Source: Treponema sp. (GTDB taxonomy: Bacteria > Spirochaetota > Spirochaetia > Treponematales > Treponemataceae). Taken from it: a stretch of DNA of 64,000 nt. Shown piece after piece: positions 54,499 through 62,346 of the stretch. Where the stretch lies: assembly GCA_017446265.1 (NCBI GenBank), contig JAFSRD010000039.1, positions 30,396 to 94,395 of the forward strand. Direction: 5' to 3'. A model generated the notes under the pieces. The model did no database searches and had not been told where the DNA came from. It saw only the letters and a list, made by a program, of their open reading frames with translations. A program made the translations under genes and the position numbers. Each line of letters begins with the position of its first letter. The stretch's first letter is position 1.

Positions 54499-55644
54499 TT
54501 ATATCCGTATAATCCTTGAATGTGAGATGACTTCGTTGCCGCCCTCTGTAATGAGTACATCATTTTCGAGACGACAGCCGCCAAGTTTTTCGTCATATAA
54601 TCCCGGTTCAAGCGTAAGAATCATTCCTGGTGCAAAGTTTTTGTCGGTAGGCACCTTTGTGCTCACGCGCGGGGCCTCGTGAATTTCAAGGCCGATTGCA
54701 TGCCCCAGTCCATGCGGCATTGCAAGTTTTGCCAGAGCAAACACATCATCCGCTTTTTTTGCTGCATCAAGAATGGGCAATCCTGGCTTGTATAGTTTTA
54801 GACATTCATTGAAAGCGGTTTCTACAAGTTGCACAAGTTTTTCCTGCCCCGCACTCAATTTCCCTTTTGCAACAGTCACCGTTGTGTCGCTCGTGTAGCC
54901 GTTGTATACAACGCCGAAGTCGAGAATGGACAAACCGTCGTCAGGCCATTTGCCATTCGTATAATTCGGAAAACAATGGATTGCCCAGCTGCGCATGGGG
55001 CCGGCTGCAAGTGTGTCAAAACCTGTGCGCTCGCATCCGTATGTGCGGCACTCACGTTCAATGAGCAACGCGACATCTGTTTCAGTCTGTATCTCGTTTG
55101 ATTTTATGCCTGCTTCAATTTTGTCAATTATTATGTCGCCAATGCGTGCAGCTTCTTTTGTACATGCTATTTCATATGCATCTTTAATCATGCGAAGCTC
55201 TACAACGTGATTATGTACGCCTTTTTCTCTGCAATGTACATCGCACCCTTCAAGCGCGTTCACGTATTTTAAAAATTCGGGATACGGCGTATGTGGCGGC
55301 AACTCCACTTTTTTGTTTTTGAAATGTGTACTTTCGGCAAGCGTTGCCTTTACAGCATCACGCGCATTATTTTTGTATTTTGTGTAGGGAATAAGTTTGT
55401 CTGCAAACGCATATTGCTTTGCCAATATTTCATCCCATGGAATGAGCACAGAATACGCGTCATCAAAAATGAGCAATACCGCATCGCTTATGTGTCCAGT
55501 AAGATAGCGCAACGACGGCTCGCGTTTCTCTTCGCTGTCGATAAATACCACGACTCCTATGTCGTTTTTTTTCATAAAATCTGCAACGCGCGCACGGCGT
55601 TCTGCATACATTTTTTTCAATTCATCTTGTGTCGGTGTTTTCAT
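54499..55644 (-). CDS. M24-family aminopeptidase (Xaa-Pro dipeptidase-like)
   Basis: 381 residues: an N-terminal creatinase-like domain (about 1-130) and a pita-bread metallopeptidase domain. The five metal ligands are visible: two Asp in ILDFGVVYNGYTSDTTVT, His in MPHGLGHAIGLEIHE, Glu in LTLEPGLY and Glu in CRLENDVLI. It should release N-terminal residues next to proline from peptides. The ATG at 55644 has TATATT six bases upstream and no ribosome site. Confidence 0.9.
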   Translation of the reverse strand: MKTPTQDELKKMYAERRARVADFMKKNDIGVVVFIDSEEKREPSLRYLTGHISDAVLLIFDDAYSVLIPWDEILAKQYAFADKLIPYTKYKNNARDAVKATLAESTHFKNKKVELPPHTPYPEFLKYVNALEGCDVHCREKGVHNHVVELRMIKDAYEIACTKEAARIGDIIIDKIEAGIKSNEIQTETDVALLIERECRTYGCERTGFDTLAAGPMRSWAIHCFPNYTNGKWPDDGLSILDFGVVYNGYTSDTTVTVAKGKLSAGQEKLVQLVETAFNECLKLYKPGLPILDAAKKADDVFALAKLAMPHGLGHAIGLEIHEAPRVSTKVPTDKNFAPGMILTLEPGLYDEKLGGCRLENDVLITEGGNEVISHSRIIRI

Positions 55645-55650
55645 ATAATA

Positions 55651-55656
55651 AATATA
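55651..55656 (-). promoter_or_regulatory. Candidate -10 of the M24 peptidase gene, leaderless layout
   Basis: TATATT on the minus strand ends six bases before the ATG at 55644. No TTG-type -35 is found at 16-18 bases, so support comes from spacing only. Confidence 0.35.
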
Positions 55657-55694
55657 CAACAAAAGGCGGAAACAGGCTAGGTTAACTAGATGGC

Positions 55695-55733
55695 TTTATT
55701 CGTGTGGAGAGTTTAATGCCCCGCTGCTCTGCG
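55695..55733 (-). repeat. Mosaic intergenic repeat, copy B (short form)
   Basis: Read on the minus strand from 55733 it begins CGCAGAGC, continues CGGGG and ATT, and ends CTCCACACGAATAAA at 55695. Both halves match the two ends of the longer copy at 2788-2910. It lies in a 145-base gene-free spacer between the PAP2 and M24 genes. The remainder of that spacer shows a near-palindrome CTAGGTTAACTAG at about 55677-55689. Confidence 0.5.
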
Positions 55734-55789
55734 ACTGGGTTGGTGATTTTACACAGTTTCTTTCAGCAGCATAATTCCAAAAAAGTCAC

Positions 55790-56752
55790 TCACAAGGTCG
55801 CCCGCTGAAGCAATTTCCGCTCCATGCAAAACAGTGCGGGCACAATCATTGTAGGCGTGATAAACAGCATAAAATATCGCACAAGACCACACCAGTTCAC
55901 ATCGCTTATGATGCGCTTAAAAAGCGGATTTACACCGAGCATGACAACGCCTGCCACGACGAGTCCGATGACGGCGCGCACAATGCGTTGCTTGTTGCAG
56001 ATGCTGTCTGTTGTAAATTTAATGCAACGGCGCTCAATGAACCAGCCAACAACAAGTCCCAAAAAACTGCCAATCGCTTTGAACGAGTCTGTCTGCATTT
56101 CGTATGGGTTTACAAGAAGCACGCCGTCAACGTAATCAATCGGGTACGGTTTAAGAATAGTGTATGCAAGGTGTGCGGCAGTTAAAATCACAGAAAGCAG
56201 GAGCGCATATATGTCGCGCGCGGAACGCTTGTCAATCCAGTCAAGAAATTTTGGCAAAATCAAAACGATGACCGTAGCTTCAATAAGCGCAACAAGTACA
56301 TCTTGCGGCGTGTGGCAACACAAAAAATTTCGTGAAAACGCTACGAGCAGTACATACAGCATGAACGCTGCTGCAACTGCTTTACTTTTGCGCCACGCGA
56401 GCGCTGCCGCAAATCCGCCAGATGTTCCCGCCATAACTGTGTGCCCACTCGGAAACGAGTAGCCCGTTGCACCAGAAAGCGCAAGCGGAGAACACACTAC
56501 GCGCGCATCTCGAATCCACGGACGATACACGCACGCAGTATTTTTTACGAGTTGATTAAATCCAGCGCCTACGGCAGAAGAAGCAATGATAAAAAAACCA
56601 CCGCGTTTGTTAAAGCACCAGTAGTACAAGCACGCAATCACCACGACGGCAGGACTCACCGCAAGCGCGGAAACGCCCGCAAAAAAACGCTCAGTACCGC
56701 TTCCAAGCATCATTCGCGCTTGTTGCAGCCACAACAAATATGAAATGTCCAT
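55790..56752 (-). CDS. PAP2-superfamily membrane phosphatase
   Basis: 320 residues with about six to eight membrane helices. The three phosphatase motifs are complete: K-x6-R-P in KNTACVYRPW, PSGH in YSFPSGHTVM, and S-R-x5-H-x3-D in SRNFLCCHTPQD. It should remove phosphate from lipid phosphates such as undecaprenyl pyrophosphate or phosphatidate. The extra C-terminal pair of helices fits the longer treponemal/clostridial PAP2 type. The start at 56752 follows a promoter by six bases. The downstream M24 gene is 145 bases away. Confidence 0.92.
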   Translation of the reverse strand: MDISYLLWLQQARMMLGSGTERFFAGVSALAVSPAVVVIACLYYWCFNKRGGFFIIASSAVGAGFNQLVKNTACVYRPWIRDARVVCSPLALSGATGYSFPSGHTVMAGTSGGFAAALAWRKSKAVAAAFMLYVLLVAFSRNFLCCHTPQDVLVALIEATVIVLILPKFLDWIDKRSARDIYALLLSVILTAAHLAYTILKPYPIDYVDGVLLVNPYEMQTDSFKAIGSFLGLVVGWFIERRCIKFTTDSICNKQRIVRAVIGLVVAGVVMLGVNPLFKRIISDVNWCGLVRYFMLFITPTMIVPALFCMERKLLQRATL

Positions 56753-56758
56753 GCCGTC

Positions 56759-56788
56759 ATTATACTGCGCAACTGCTTGAACGCGCAA
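56759..56788 (-). promoter_or_regulatory. Sigma-70 promoter of the PAP2 gene, leaderless layout
   Basis: On the minus strand TTGCGC (56783-56788), 18 bases, TATAAT (56759-56764), six bases, then the ATG at 56752. The -10 is a perfect consensus. Confidence 0.7.
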
Positions 56789-56848
56789 TGGTATGTTTTT
56801 ATACAGCGCAATCCTTTTGAAAGCTATTGCACTATTTCCCTACTCGCG

Positions 56849-58345
56849 TCACTCCACCGCAATCGGGAAGCCGCAGCCTACATGGTCGTTTTCCCACGCT
56901 TGGGCAATTTGCAAAATCTTCGGTTCTGAAAACATTGCGCCGATAAACTGAATGCCGACGGGAAGCCCTTCTTTTGTGGCTCCCGCAGGAACTGAAAGCG
57001 ACGTGTTCCGCGCAAGGTTCACAAAGTTCGTGAACAAGTCGCTCAAATACATTGCAAGCGGGTCGTCAACTTTTTGTCCAAGTTTGAACGCAGGAGTGGG
57101 ACACACAGGACACAGCATAAGGTCGTATGCTTCAAAAACAGATGCAATGTCGCGTTGAATGCGCGCACGCACCGTCATGCCTTTTTTGTACGTGTCGCCG
57201 GAAAACTGTTCAGAGAGCACGTAATTGCCGATGACAATTCGCCGCTTCACTTCGGGACCAAAACCTTCGCTGCGCGTCTGCACGTACAACTCGTCGTAGC
57301 CTTCGCCCGGGTCAACGCGGCGGCCATAGCGAATGCCGTCAAATCGGCTCAAGTTTGAAGCGGCTTCTGCGAGCGCGAGCACGTAGTAGCTTGCAACTGC
57401 CGCATCGAGCACGGGGATGTCTACAACATCGATTGCAGCTCCCTTACTCGTGAACCACGCGCGCGTCTGGTCAAAGACGGCGGCAACGTCAGCGTCGAGA
57501 CCTTTGTTCTCAAGAAACTGGCGCGGAATGGCAACGCGCAATGTGCTCATGTTTTCATACGGCTGCACATCGCACAGCAACTCCGCGTGCGGCATGTCGC
57601 AGCTCGTGTCGTCGTAAAAATCTTTTCCGCACATGGCGGCAAGAGACGCAGCAACATCGCTCGGCGTGTGCGCAAGGATGCCCACTTGGTCAAGCGAACT
57701 TCCGTATGCGACAACGCCCCATCTGCTCAATGCGCCGTAAGTTGGCTTTAATCCGTACACGCCGCAGTAGCTTGCAGGAAGGCGCACCGAGCCGCCTGTT
57801 TCTGTGCCCAAGCCGAACGCCGCCTGATGTGCCGCCACAGCCGCAGTCGAGCCGCCTGACGAGCCACCAGAAACATACGCACGGTTTACGGGATTGCGCG
57901 TTACACCATACGACGAATACTCTGTTGAAGAGCCCATCGCAAACTCGTCCTGATTGCAGCGGCCGAGCGGAATTGCCCCCGCGTTTTCAAGGCGCGCGAT
58001 AACTGTCGCATTGTAAGGAGCAACATAGCCTTCAAGGATTTTGCTTGCACACGTGAGCCGCTTGCCTTTTACAGAGATGTTGTCTTTGTTCGCAAACGGC
58101 ACGCCTAAAAGCGGCTTTTGTTCAAACAAATCGGCGAGCGCGCCGTTTTTTCGCGCCGTTGCAATTTCTGCGTCTGCTGCTTCCGCTTTTGCAAGCGCAT
58201 CGTCGTACAGTTCAAGAAATGCGTTCAGCGGCTCGGAAGATTTCTTGTCTTCTTCAACAGCTGCGATCAATTTTTTAACAATGCCTGCGCTCGTCGCCTC
58301 GCCCGACTGCAACGCGTTTCGTATGTCAGTGATTGTGTATTTCAT
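56849..58345 (-). CDS. gatA: Asp/Glu-tRNA(Asn/Gln) amidotransferase subunit A
   Basis: 498 residues, the glutaminase of the GatCAB complex. It frees ammonia from glutamine and sends it to GatB. The amidase-signature triad is intact: Lys87 (GVPFANKDN), cis-Ser162 (GGSSGGS) and nucleophile Ser186 (ETGGSVRLP). Length is typical. Its ATG shares one base with the gatC stop (TAATG), so the two are translationally coupled. gatB is at 32.4-33.9 kb on the other strand. Confidence 0.96.
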   Translation of the reverse strand: MKYTITDIRNALQSGEATSAGIVKKLIAAVEEDKKSSEPLNAFLELYDDALAKAEAADAEIATARKNGALADLFEQKPLLGVPFANKDNISVKGKRLTCASKILEGYVAPYNATVIARLENAGAIPLGRCNQDEFAMGSSTEYSSYGVTRNPVNRAYVSGGSSGGSTAAVAAHQAAFGLGTETGGSVRLPASYCGVYGLKPTYGALSRWGVVAYGSSLDQVGILAHTPSDVAASLAAMCGKDFYDDTSCDMPHAELLCDVQPYENMSTLRVAIPRQFLENKGLDADVAAVFDQTRAWFTSKGAAIDVVDIPVLDAAVASYYVLALAEAASNLSRFDGIRYGRRVDPGEGYDELYVQTRSEGFGPEVKRRIVIGNYVLSEQFSGDTYKKGMTVRARIQRDIASVFEAYDLMLCPVCPTPAFKLGQKVDDPLAMYLSDLFTNFVNLARNTSLSVPAGATKEGLPVGIQFIGAMFSEPKILQIAQAWENDHVGCGFPIAVE

Positions 58346-58653
58346 TACGCGCCCTCACCGAGCACTTTCGGCACTTGAAAGTAGCCATCCATAAAATCTT
58401 TTGAAACTTTTTTTACGTCGCTCATTGCAAGCCCCGCAACAATTTCATCTTCGCGCAACTTGTCCGCTTCTGTCGTCGGATACGCATCGTAGGGATTTTC
58501 GCTATCGTCATATTTTGAAAGCACTGCAAAGTAGCCGATAATTTCATCAACCTGCTTTTTCAAAATCGCAAGACTTGTGCTGTCAGCGGAAAGACGCGAA
58601 AGCTCCAAAAGATTTTCAAGCGTCGTTTCGTCAATCGATTTATGAGTTGCCAT
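58345..58653 (-). CDS. gatC: Asp/Glu-tRNA(Asn/Gln) amidotransferase subunit C
   Basis: 102 residues. A small helical protein that wraps around and stabilises GatA. The N-terminal IDETTLENLLELSRLSADS (helix) and the mid-region EIIGYFAVLSKYDDSE followed by a Pro-containing extended tail fit GatC. The ATG at 58653 is six bases behind a promoter and has no ribosome site. The frame is open for 15 codons more but that would run through the promoter. Confidence 0.92.
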   Translation of the reverse strand: MATHKSIDETTLENLLELSRLSADSTSLAILKKQVDEIIGYFAVLSKYDDSENPYDAYPTTEADKLREDEIVAGLAMSDVKKVSKDFMDGYFQVPKVLGEGA

Positions 58654-58659
58654 AATTGC

Positions 58660-58688
58660 ATTGTAGCGGATTTTAACGCTTTCAACAA
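58660..58688 (-). promoter_or_regulatory. Sigma-70 promoter of gatCA, leaderless layout
   Basis: On the minus strand TTGTTG (58683-58688), 17 bases, TACAAT (58660-58665), six bases, then the ATG at 58653. It lies between the argD stop and gatC, separating the two units. Confidence 0.65.
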
Positions 58689-58704
58689 GCGCACGCATTT
58701 CAGT

Positions 58705-59874
58705 TCACACAAACGCAGTCAATACGCTTTTAAAAATCGCAAGCCCTTCTTCAATTTCATTATCAGTGATGTTAAGAGGCGGCAAAAATCTAATCACATC
58801 CTTTCCAGCAAGTGAAACGCAAAGCCCTTTTTCCAAACACAAAACTTCAACATCAAATGGTTTTACCTTTTCTAAAAGTTGGACTCCAATCATTAAGCCG
58901 CGACCGCGCACTTCTTTTACAATCGGCATATTCCAATTTGCAATTTGCTCACGAATAAAATTTCCTTTGCGTTGAACATTCTCCAAAAAATTATTACCAG
59001 TGATTGTTTTTAAAACGACGCGCGCGGCACTGCACGCAAGCGGATTTCCTGCGAACGTTGACTGATGGTCGCCTGCAACAAATACGCCGTTTGCCTTTCC
59101 ACGAAATAGACACGCGCCCATAGGAATACCGCCAGCAATTCCTTTTGCAAGCGTTACAACATCGGGGGCAAAGCCGAGTTGCTCGCTTGCCAAAAGCGTG
59201 CCGCATCGCCCCATACCTGTCTGCACTTCGTCTGCCATAACAAGCGCGCCTGCATTTTGCGCAGCAGCTGCTGCCGCTTTTGCCCATTCTGAATCAACAA
59301 GATTCACGCCGCCTTCGCCTTGCACGCATTCAATAAGCAATGCGGCTGTCGTGTCGTCAAATGCACGTGCAAGCGCATCCCAATCGTTTGCTTTGATTGT
59401 TTTGAAACCTTCTACATATGGTGCAAAATGCGGCGGATGAAATTGCGATTGCCCCGTTGCAGAAAGCGTTGCGAGCGTGCGCCCGTGAAACGATTTTTCA
59501 AGCGTGCAAATAATGCGCCGCTTTGCTCCGCCGTTTATGCAGCCATATTTTCGCGCAAGTTTGATTGCAGCTTCATTTGCCTCCGCTCCGCTGTTTGCAA
59601 CATAGGCGCCATCAAATCCTGTTGCTGCAAGAAGCTCATCTGCATAAGCAATCCCTTCATCAGAAAAATAATAATTTGAAATGTGCAGTTGCTTTTCTGC
59701 CTGCCGTTGCACTGCCTGCACAAGCGGCGCAAAATTATGACCAAGCGAGTTCACGCCTATTCCTGCAATAAAATCAATGTAACGCTTGCCGTCTTTGTCA
59801 AAAATCGTTGCGCCTTCACCGCGTACAAAAACAATATCAAAACTTCCGTAATTATTAACAATCTTCTTTTCCAT
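58705..59874 (-). CDS. argD: Acetylornithine aminotransferase
   Basis: 389 residues, a class III PLP aminotransferase that converts N-acetylglutamate semialdehyde to N-acetylornithine. YVANSGAEANEAAIKLAR (PLP phosphate), VMADEVQTGMGR, and TLAKGIAGGIPMGA with the PLP lysine, then HQSTFAGNPLACSAA, are all as expected. GAGG precedes the ATG. It follows argB by 27 bases. The role is supported by argB and argJ directly upstream. argC, argF, argG and argH are not in this window. Confidence 0.94.
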   Translation of the reverse strand: MEKKIVNNYGSFDIVFVRGEGATIFDKDGKRYIDFIAGIGVNSLGHNFAPLVQAVQRQAEKQLHISNYYFSDEGIAYADELLAATGFDGAYVANSGAEANEAAIKLARKYGCINGGAKRRIICTLEKSFHGRTLATLSATGQSQFHPPHFAPYVEGFKTIKANDWDALARAFDDTTAALLIECVQGEGGVNLVDSEWAKAAAAAAQNAGALVMADEVQTGMGRCGTLLASEQLGFAPDVVTLAKGIAGGIPMGACLFRGKANGVFVAGDHQSTFAGNPLACSAARVVLKTITGNNFLENVQRKGNFIREQIANWNMPIVKEVRGRGLMIGVQLLEKVKPFDVEVLCLEKGLCVSLAGKDVIRFLPPLNITDNEIEEGLAIFKSVLTAFV

Positions 59875-59901
59875 GCAAACCTCACCATTGCGCCAACAAG
59901 A

Positions 59902-60879
59902 TTACTGAACAGCGGCATGCTCACTTGCAGTACCAGAGCTCATATTGCCGTCGCTTGCAATGCGCTTGTCAAAGTCAACGCTATCATCGTCATAAATCAT
60001 CGTGCCGATTCCTCTGTCACTGAACATCTCTATTAAAAGCGAGTGCGGAATCCTACCATCGATGATGTGCGTACGAGGAACGCCTCCCTTGAGAGCAGCA
60101 ACACAGCATTCGACTTTTGGAATCATGCCGTCTGCAATTGTGCCGTCGTCAATAAACTGCTGTACATCTGAAAGGACAATGCGCGTGATGAGCGACGATG
60201 GCTCGTCAACGTTTTTTAAAACACCCGGCACATTCGTAAGCTGCACAAATTTTTCTGCACCGAGAGCAACAGCAATTTTTGCGCTGGCAGTGTCTGCGTT
60301 TATGTTGTAGCGGTTCGTGTCGCCATCTTCGCCAAGCGCAACAGTGGAAATGACAGGAATAAATCCTTGTTTCAAAAGTGAATTAACAATTTCTGGATGC
60401 ACTTCAGTTACTTCGCCTACAAAGCCAAGTTTGCCGTCAATCTGCTTTGCACGAATCATGCCGCCGTCAATGCCGCTCAAACCAACAGCGTTGCCCCCTT
60501 CCTGCAACAGCATGCCTACAATCTCTTTGTTGAGCTTCCCTGTCAACACCATTTCCACGATGTCAATCGTTTCAGCATCTGTGCAGCGCAACCCATTAAT
60601 AAATTTGCTCTCTTTGCCGACTCGCTCAAGCATTTTGTTAATTTCTGGTCCGCCGCCATGCACAAGCACCACATGCACGCCAATCGTGTTGAGCAACACA
60701 ACGTCTTTCATTACCGCAATTTTTAGTTCATCGTTTAGCATGGCATTGCCGCCGTATTTTATCACGACAACTTTTCCGACCCATCTTTTAAAATACGGAA
60801 GCGCCTGCACGAGCACATCTGCCCAATGCGCATTGTCGAGCAAAAGGGTGTCATGCATATTATTATTTTCACCAAACAT
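59902..60879 (-). CDS. argB: N-acetylglutamate kinase
   Basis: 325 residues, slightly longer than usual (about 260-300). It phosphorylates N-acetylglutamate. KYGGNAML (Lys), VHGGGPEINKML, GLSGIDGG and INADTASAKIAVALGAE are characteristic. The N-terminal helix (about 10-30) is the extension associated with hexameric, arginine-inhibited NAGK, which would allow feedback control. The last 20 residues (GNMSSGTASEHAAVQ) are an unconserved tail. The start is the ATG at 60879, five bases after AAGGA. Confidence 0.94.
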   Translation of the reverse strand: MFGENNNMHDTLLLDNAHWADVLVQALPYFKRWVGKVVVIKYGGNAMLNDELKIAVMKDVVLLNTIGVHVVLVHGGGPEINKMLERVGKESKFINGLRCTDAETIDIVEMVLTGKLNKEIVGMLLQEGGNAVGLSGIDGGMIRAKQIDGKLGFVGEVTEVHPEIVNSLLKQGFIPVISTVALGEDGDTNRYNINADTASAKIAVALGAEKFVQLTNVPGVLKNVDEPSSLITRIVLSDVQQFIDDGTIADGMIPKVECCVAALKGGVPRTHIIDGRIPHSLLIEMFSDRGIGTMIYDDDSVDFDKRIASDGNMSSGTASEHAAVQ

Positions 60880-60908
60880 CAAAATCCTTCTTAATTATTA
60901 ATTTTCAA

Positions 60909-60925
60909 AAGAGGCAGTTGCCTCT
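60909..60925 (-). terminator. Intrinsic terminator or attenuator between argJ and argB
   Basis: On the minus strand AGAGGCA and TGCCTCT form a perfect 7-bp stem with a 2-base loop, followed by TTTTGAAAATT. It stands between the argJ stop (60969) and the argB ribosome site. Full termination would uncouple argB-argD from argJ, while partial termination would set their ratio. No separate promoter for argB is obvious. Confidence 0.6.
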
Positions 60926-60968
60926 CTCCACTCCTTTTCACGACGAGCGCCTCTCATACAGGCTTTTA

Positions 60969-62246
60969 CTATGTGCGGTAGTCGCCGTTTATCTTCACAT
61001 AGTCGTACGTTAAATCGCATCCCCACGCTGTGCCGCCTGCGTTTCCATCACATAAATCAACAAAAATATGCACCACACTGCTGTTCAATATTTTTTTTGC
61101 CAACACTTCGTCAAAATCAAGCGGCACGCCATTTTTAAACACTTCAACCCGCATGCTCGGGGCACATTCGTTTTCCACGCCACAGTGGTTTTCGCAAGTC
61201 GCATTTCGCGCGCTTGCAAACGCAACAGATGCAGTTTCGCTCGCAAACGGAATGCCGCTGTAACCGAGCGCGCACAAAATGCGCCCCCAGTTCGCATCGC
61301 TTCCAAACATGGCTGCTTTTACAAGATTTGACGATATGACAGATTTTGCCAATACACGCGCGCTTTTCACGTCTTGTGCGCCGCTCACCGTACATGCAAC
61401 AAGACGACTTGCGCCTTCACCATCTGCTGCAATTTTTTTTGCCATAACTGTGTTCAACGTGTTGAGCGCAAAAAGAAACGCATCGTAGTCTGCACCTTCG
61501 CAATGTATTTCCGCGTTGCCCGCCATGCCATTTGCAAGCAGCAAAAGCGTATCGTTCGTGCTCGTATCGCCGTCGACAGAAACGCAGTTATATGTTGCGT
61601 CCGCGCTTTCACGCAACGCCTTGTCGAGCATAGTGCGCGAGATTGCGCAGTCTGTTGTAACAAATGCGAGCATCGTTCCCATGTTTATGTGAATCATGCC
61701 GCTGCCTTTGCACATGGCGCCAATCGTTACCGTTTTGCCAGAAAGCGAAAACTGCACGGCGCACTCTTTATAGCGCGTGTCTGTTGTCATAATAGCTTCG
61801 CGTGCACGTGCATGATTTTCTTTTGAAAGCCCAGAAACGAGTTGCTGCATGTTCGTTTCAATTTTCTCAACAGGAAGCTGCTGCCCTATAACGCCTGTTG
61901 AGCATACAGCAACATCTTGTACAGGAATATTGAGCGCGCTCGCCGTAGCAGCTGCCATGCGCATGGCGTTTTCTGCACCTTGCTTGCCCGTACACGCATT
62001 TGCATTGCCGCTGTTTGCAACAACCGCCTGTGCCATGCCGTCAGCAAGGTGCGCTTTTGTTAATGCAATGCATGCTGCTTGCACATGATTTTGCGTGTAC
62101 ACCGCTGCGGCAGTACATTGTTTTTCAGAGAAGATAAGCGCAAGGTCAGGAACAGTGCGACCTTTTTTAATGCCACATAAAACGCCATTCGCAGTAAAAC
62201 CGCGAGGTGCCGTTACGCCGCCTGCAACAAAAATGATTTCCTGCAT
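60969..62246 (-). CDS. argJ: Glutamate N-acetyltransferase (ornithine acetyltransferase)
   Basis: 425 residues. Transfers acetyl from N-acetylornithine to glutamate, giving the cyclic arginine pathway. It self-cleaves before the catalytic Thr. GVIGQQLP (oxyanion region, about 118-125) and KGSGMIHINMGTMLAF with nucleophile Thr191 are present. The residue before the Thr is Gly190 instead of the more common Ala. Whether it is mono- or bifunctional (also using acetyl-CoA) cannot be told from sequence. The start at 62246 is six bases after a -10. argB and argD follow. Confidence 0.93.
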   Translation of the reverse strand: MQEIIFVAGGVTAPRGFTANGVLCGIKKGRTVPDLALIFSEKQCTAAAVYTQNHVQAACIALTKAHLADGMAQAVVANSGNANACTGKQGAENAMRMAAATASALNIPVQDVAVCSTGVIGQQLPVEKIETNMQQLVSGLSKENHARAREAIMTTDTRYKECAVQFSLSGKTVTIGAMCKGSGMIHINMGTMLAFVTTDCAISRTMLDKALRESADATYNCVSVDGDTSTNDTLLLLANGMAGNAEIHCEGADYDAFLFALNTLNTVMAKKIAADGEGASRLVACTVSGAQDVKSARVLAKSVISSNLVKAAMFGSDANWGRILCALGYSGIPFASETASVAFASARNATCENHCGVENECAPSMRVEVFKNGVPLDFDEVLAKKILNSSVVHIFVDLCDGNAGGTAWGCDLTYDYVKINGDYRT

Positions 62247-62252
62247 AGCGCA

Positions 62253-62282
62253 AGTATATCACAAATAGGAAAAATACGACAA
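62253..62282 (-). promoter_or_regulatory. Sigma-70 promoter of argJ, leaderless layout
   Basis: On the minus strand TTGTCG (62277-62282), 18 bases, TATACT (62253-62258), six bases, then the ATG at 62246. I see no recognisable ARG box between this and the divergent promoter. Confidence 0.6.
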
Positions 62283-62310
62283 GAATGAACAGAAAAAAGC
62301 ATTCGCATTC

Positions 62311-62340
62311 TTGCATTGTACGCCCGTTTTACATTACAAT
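62311..62340 (+). promoter_or_regulatory. Sigma-70 promoter of the GT-B-like gene, leaderless layout
   Basis: TTGCAT (62311-62316), 18 bases, TACAAT (62335-62340), six bases, then the ATG at 62347. It is divergent from the argJ promoter; the two promoters occupy the same 100-base spacer. Confidence 0.6.
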
Positions 62341-62346
62341 GCCCTT

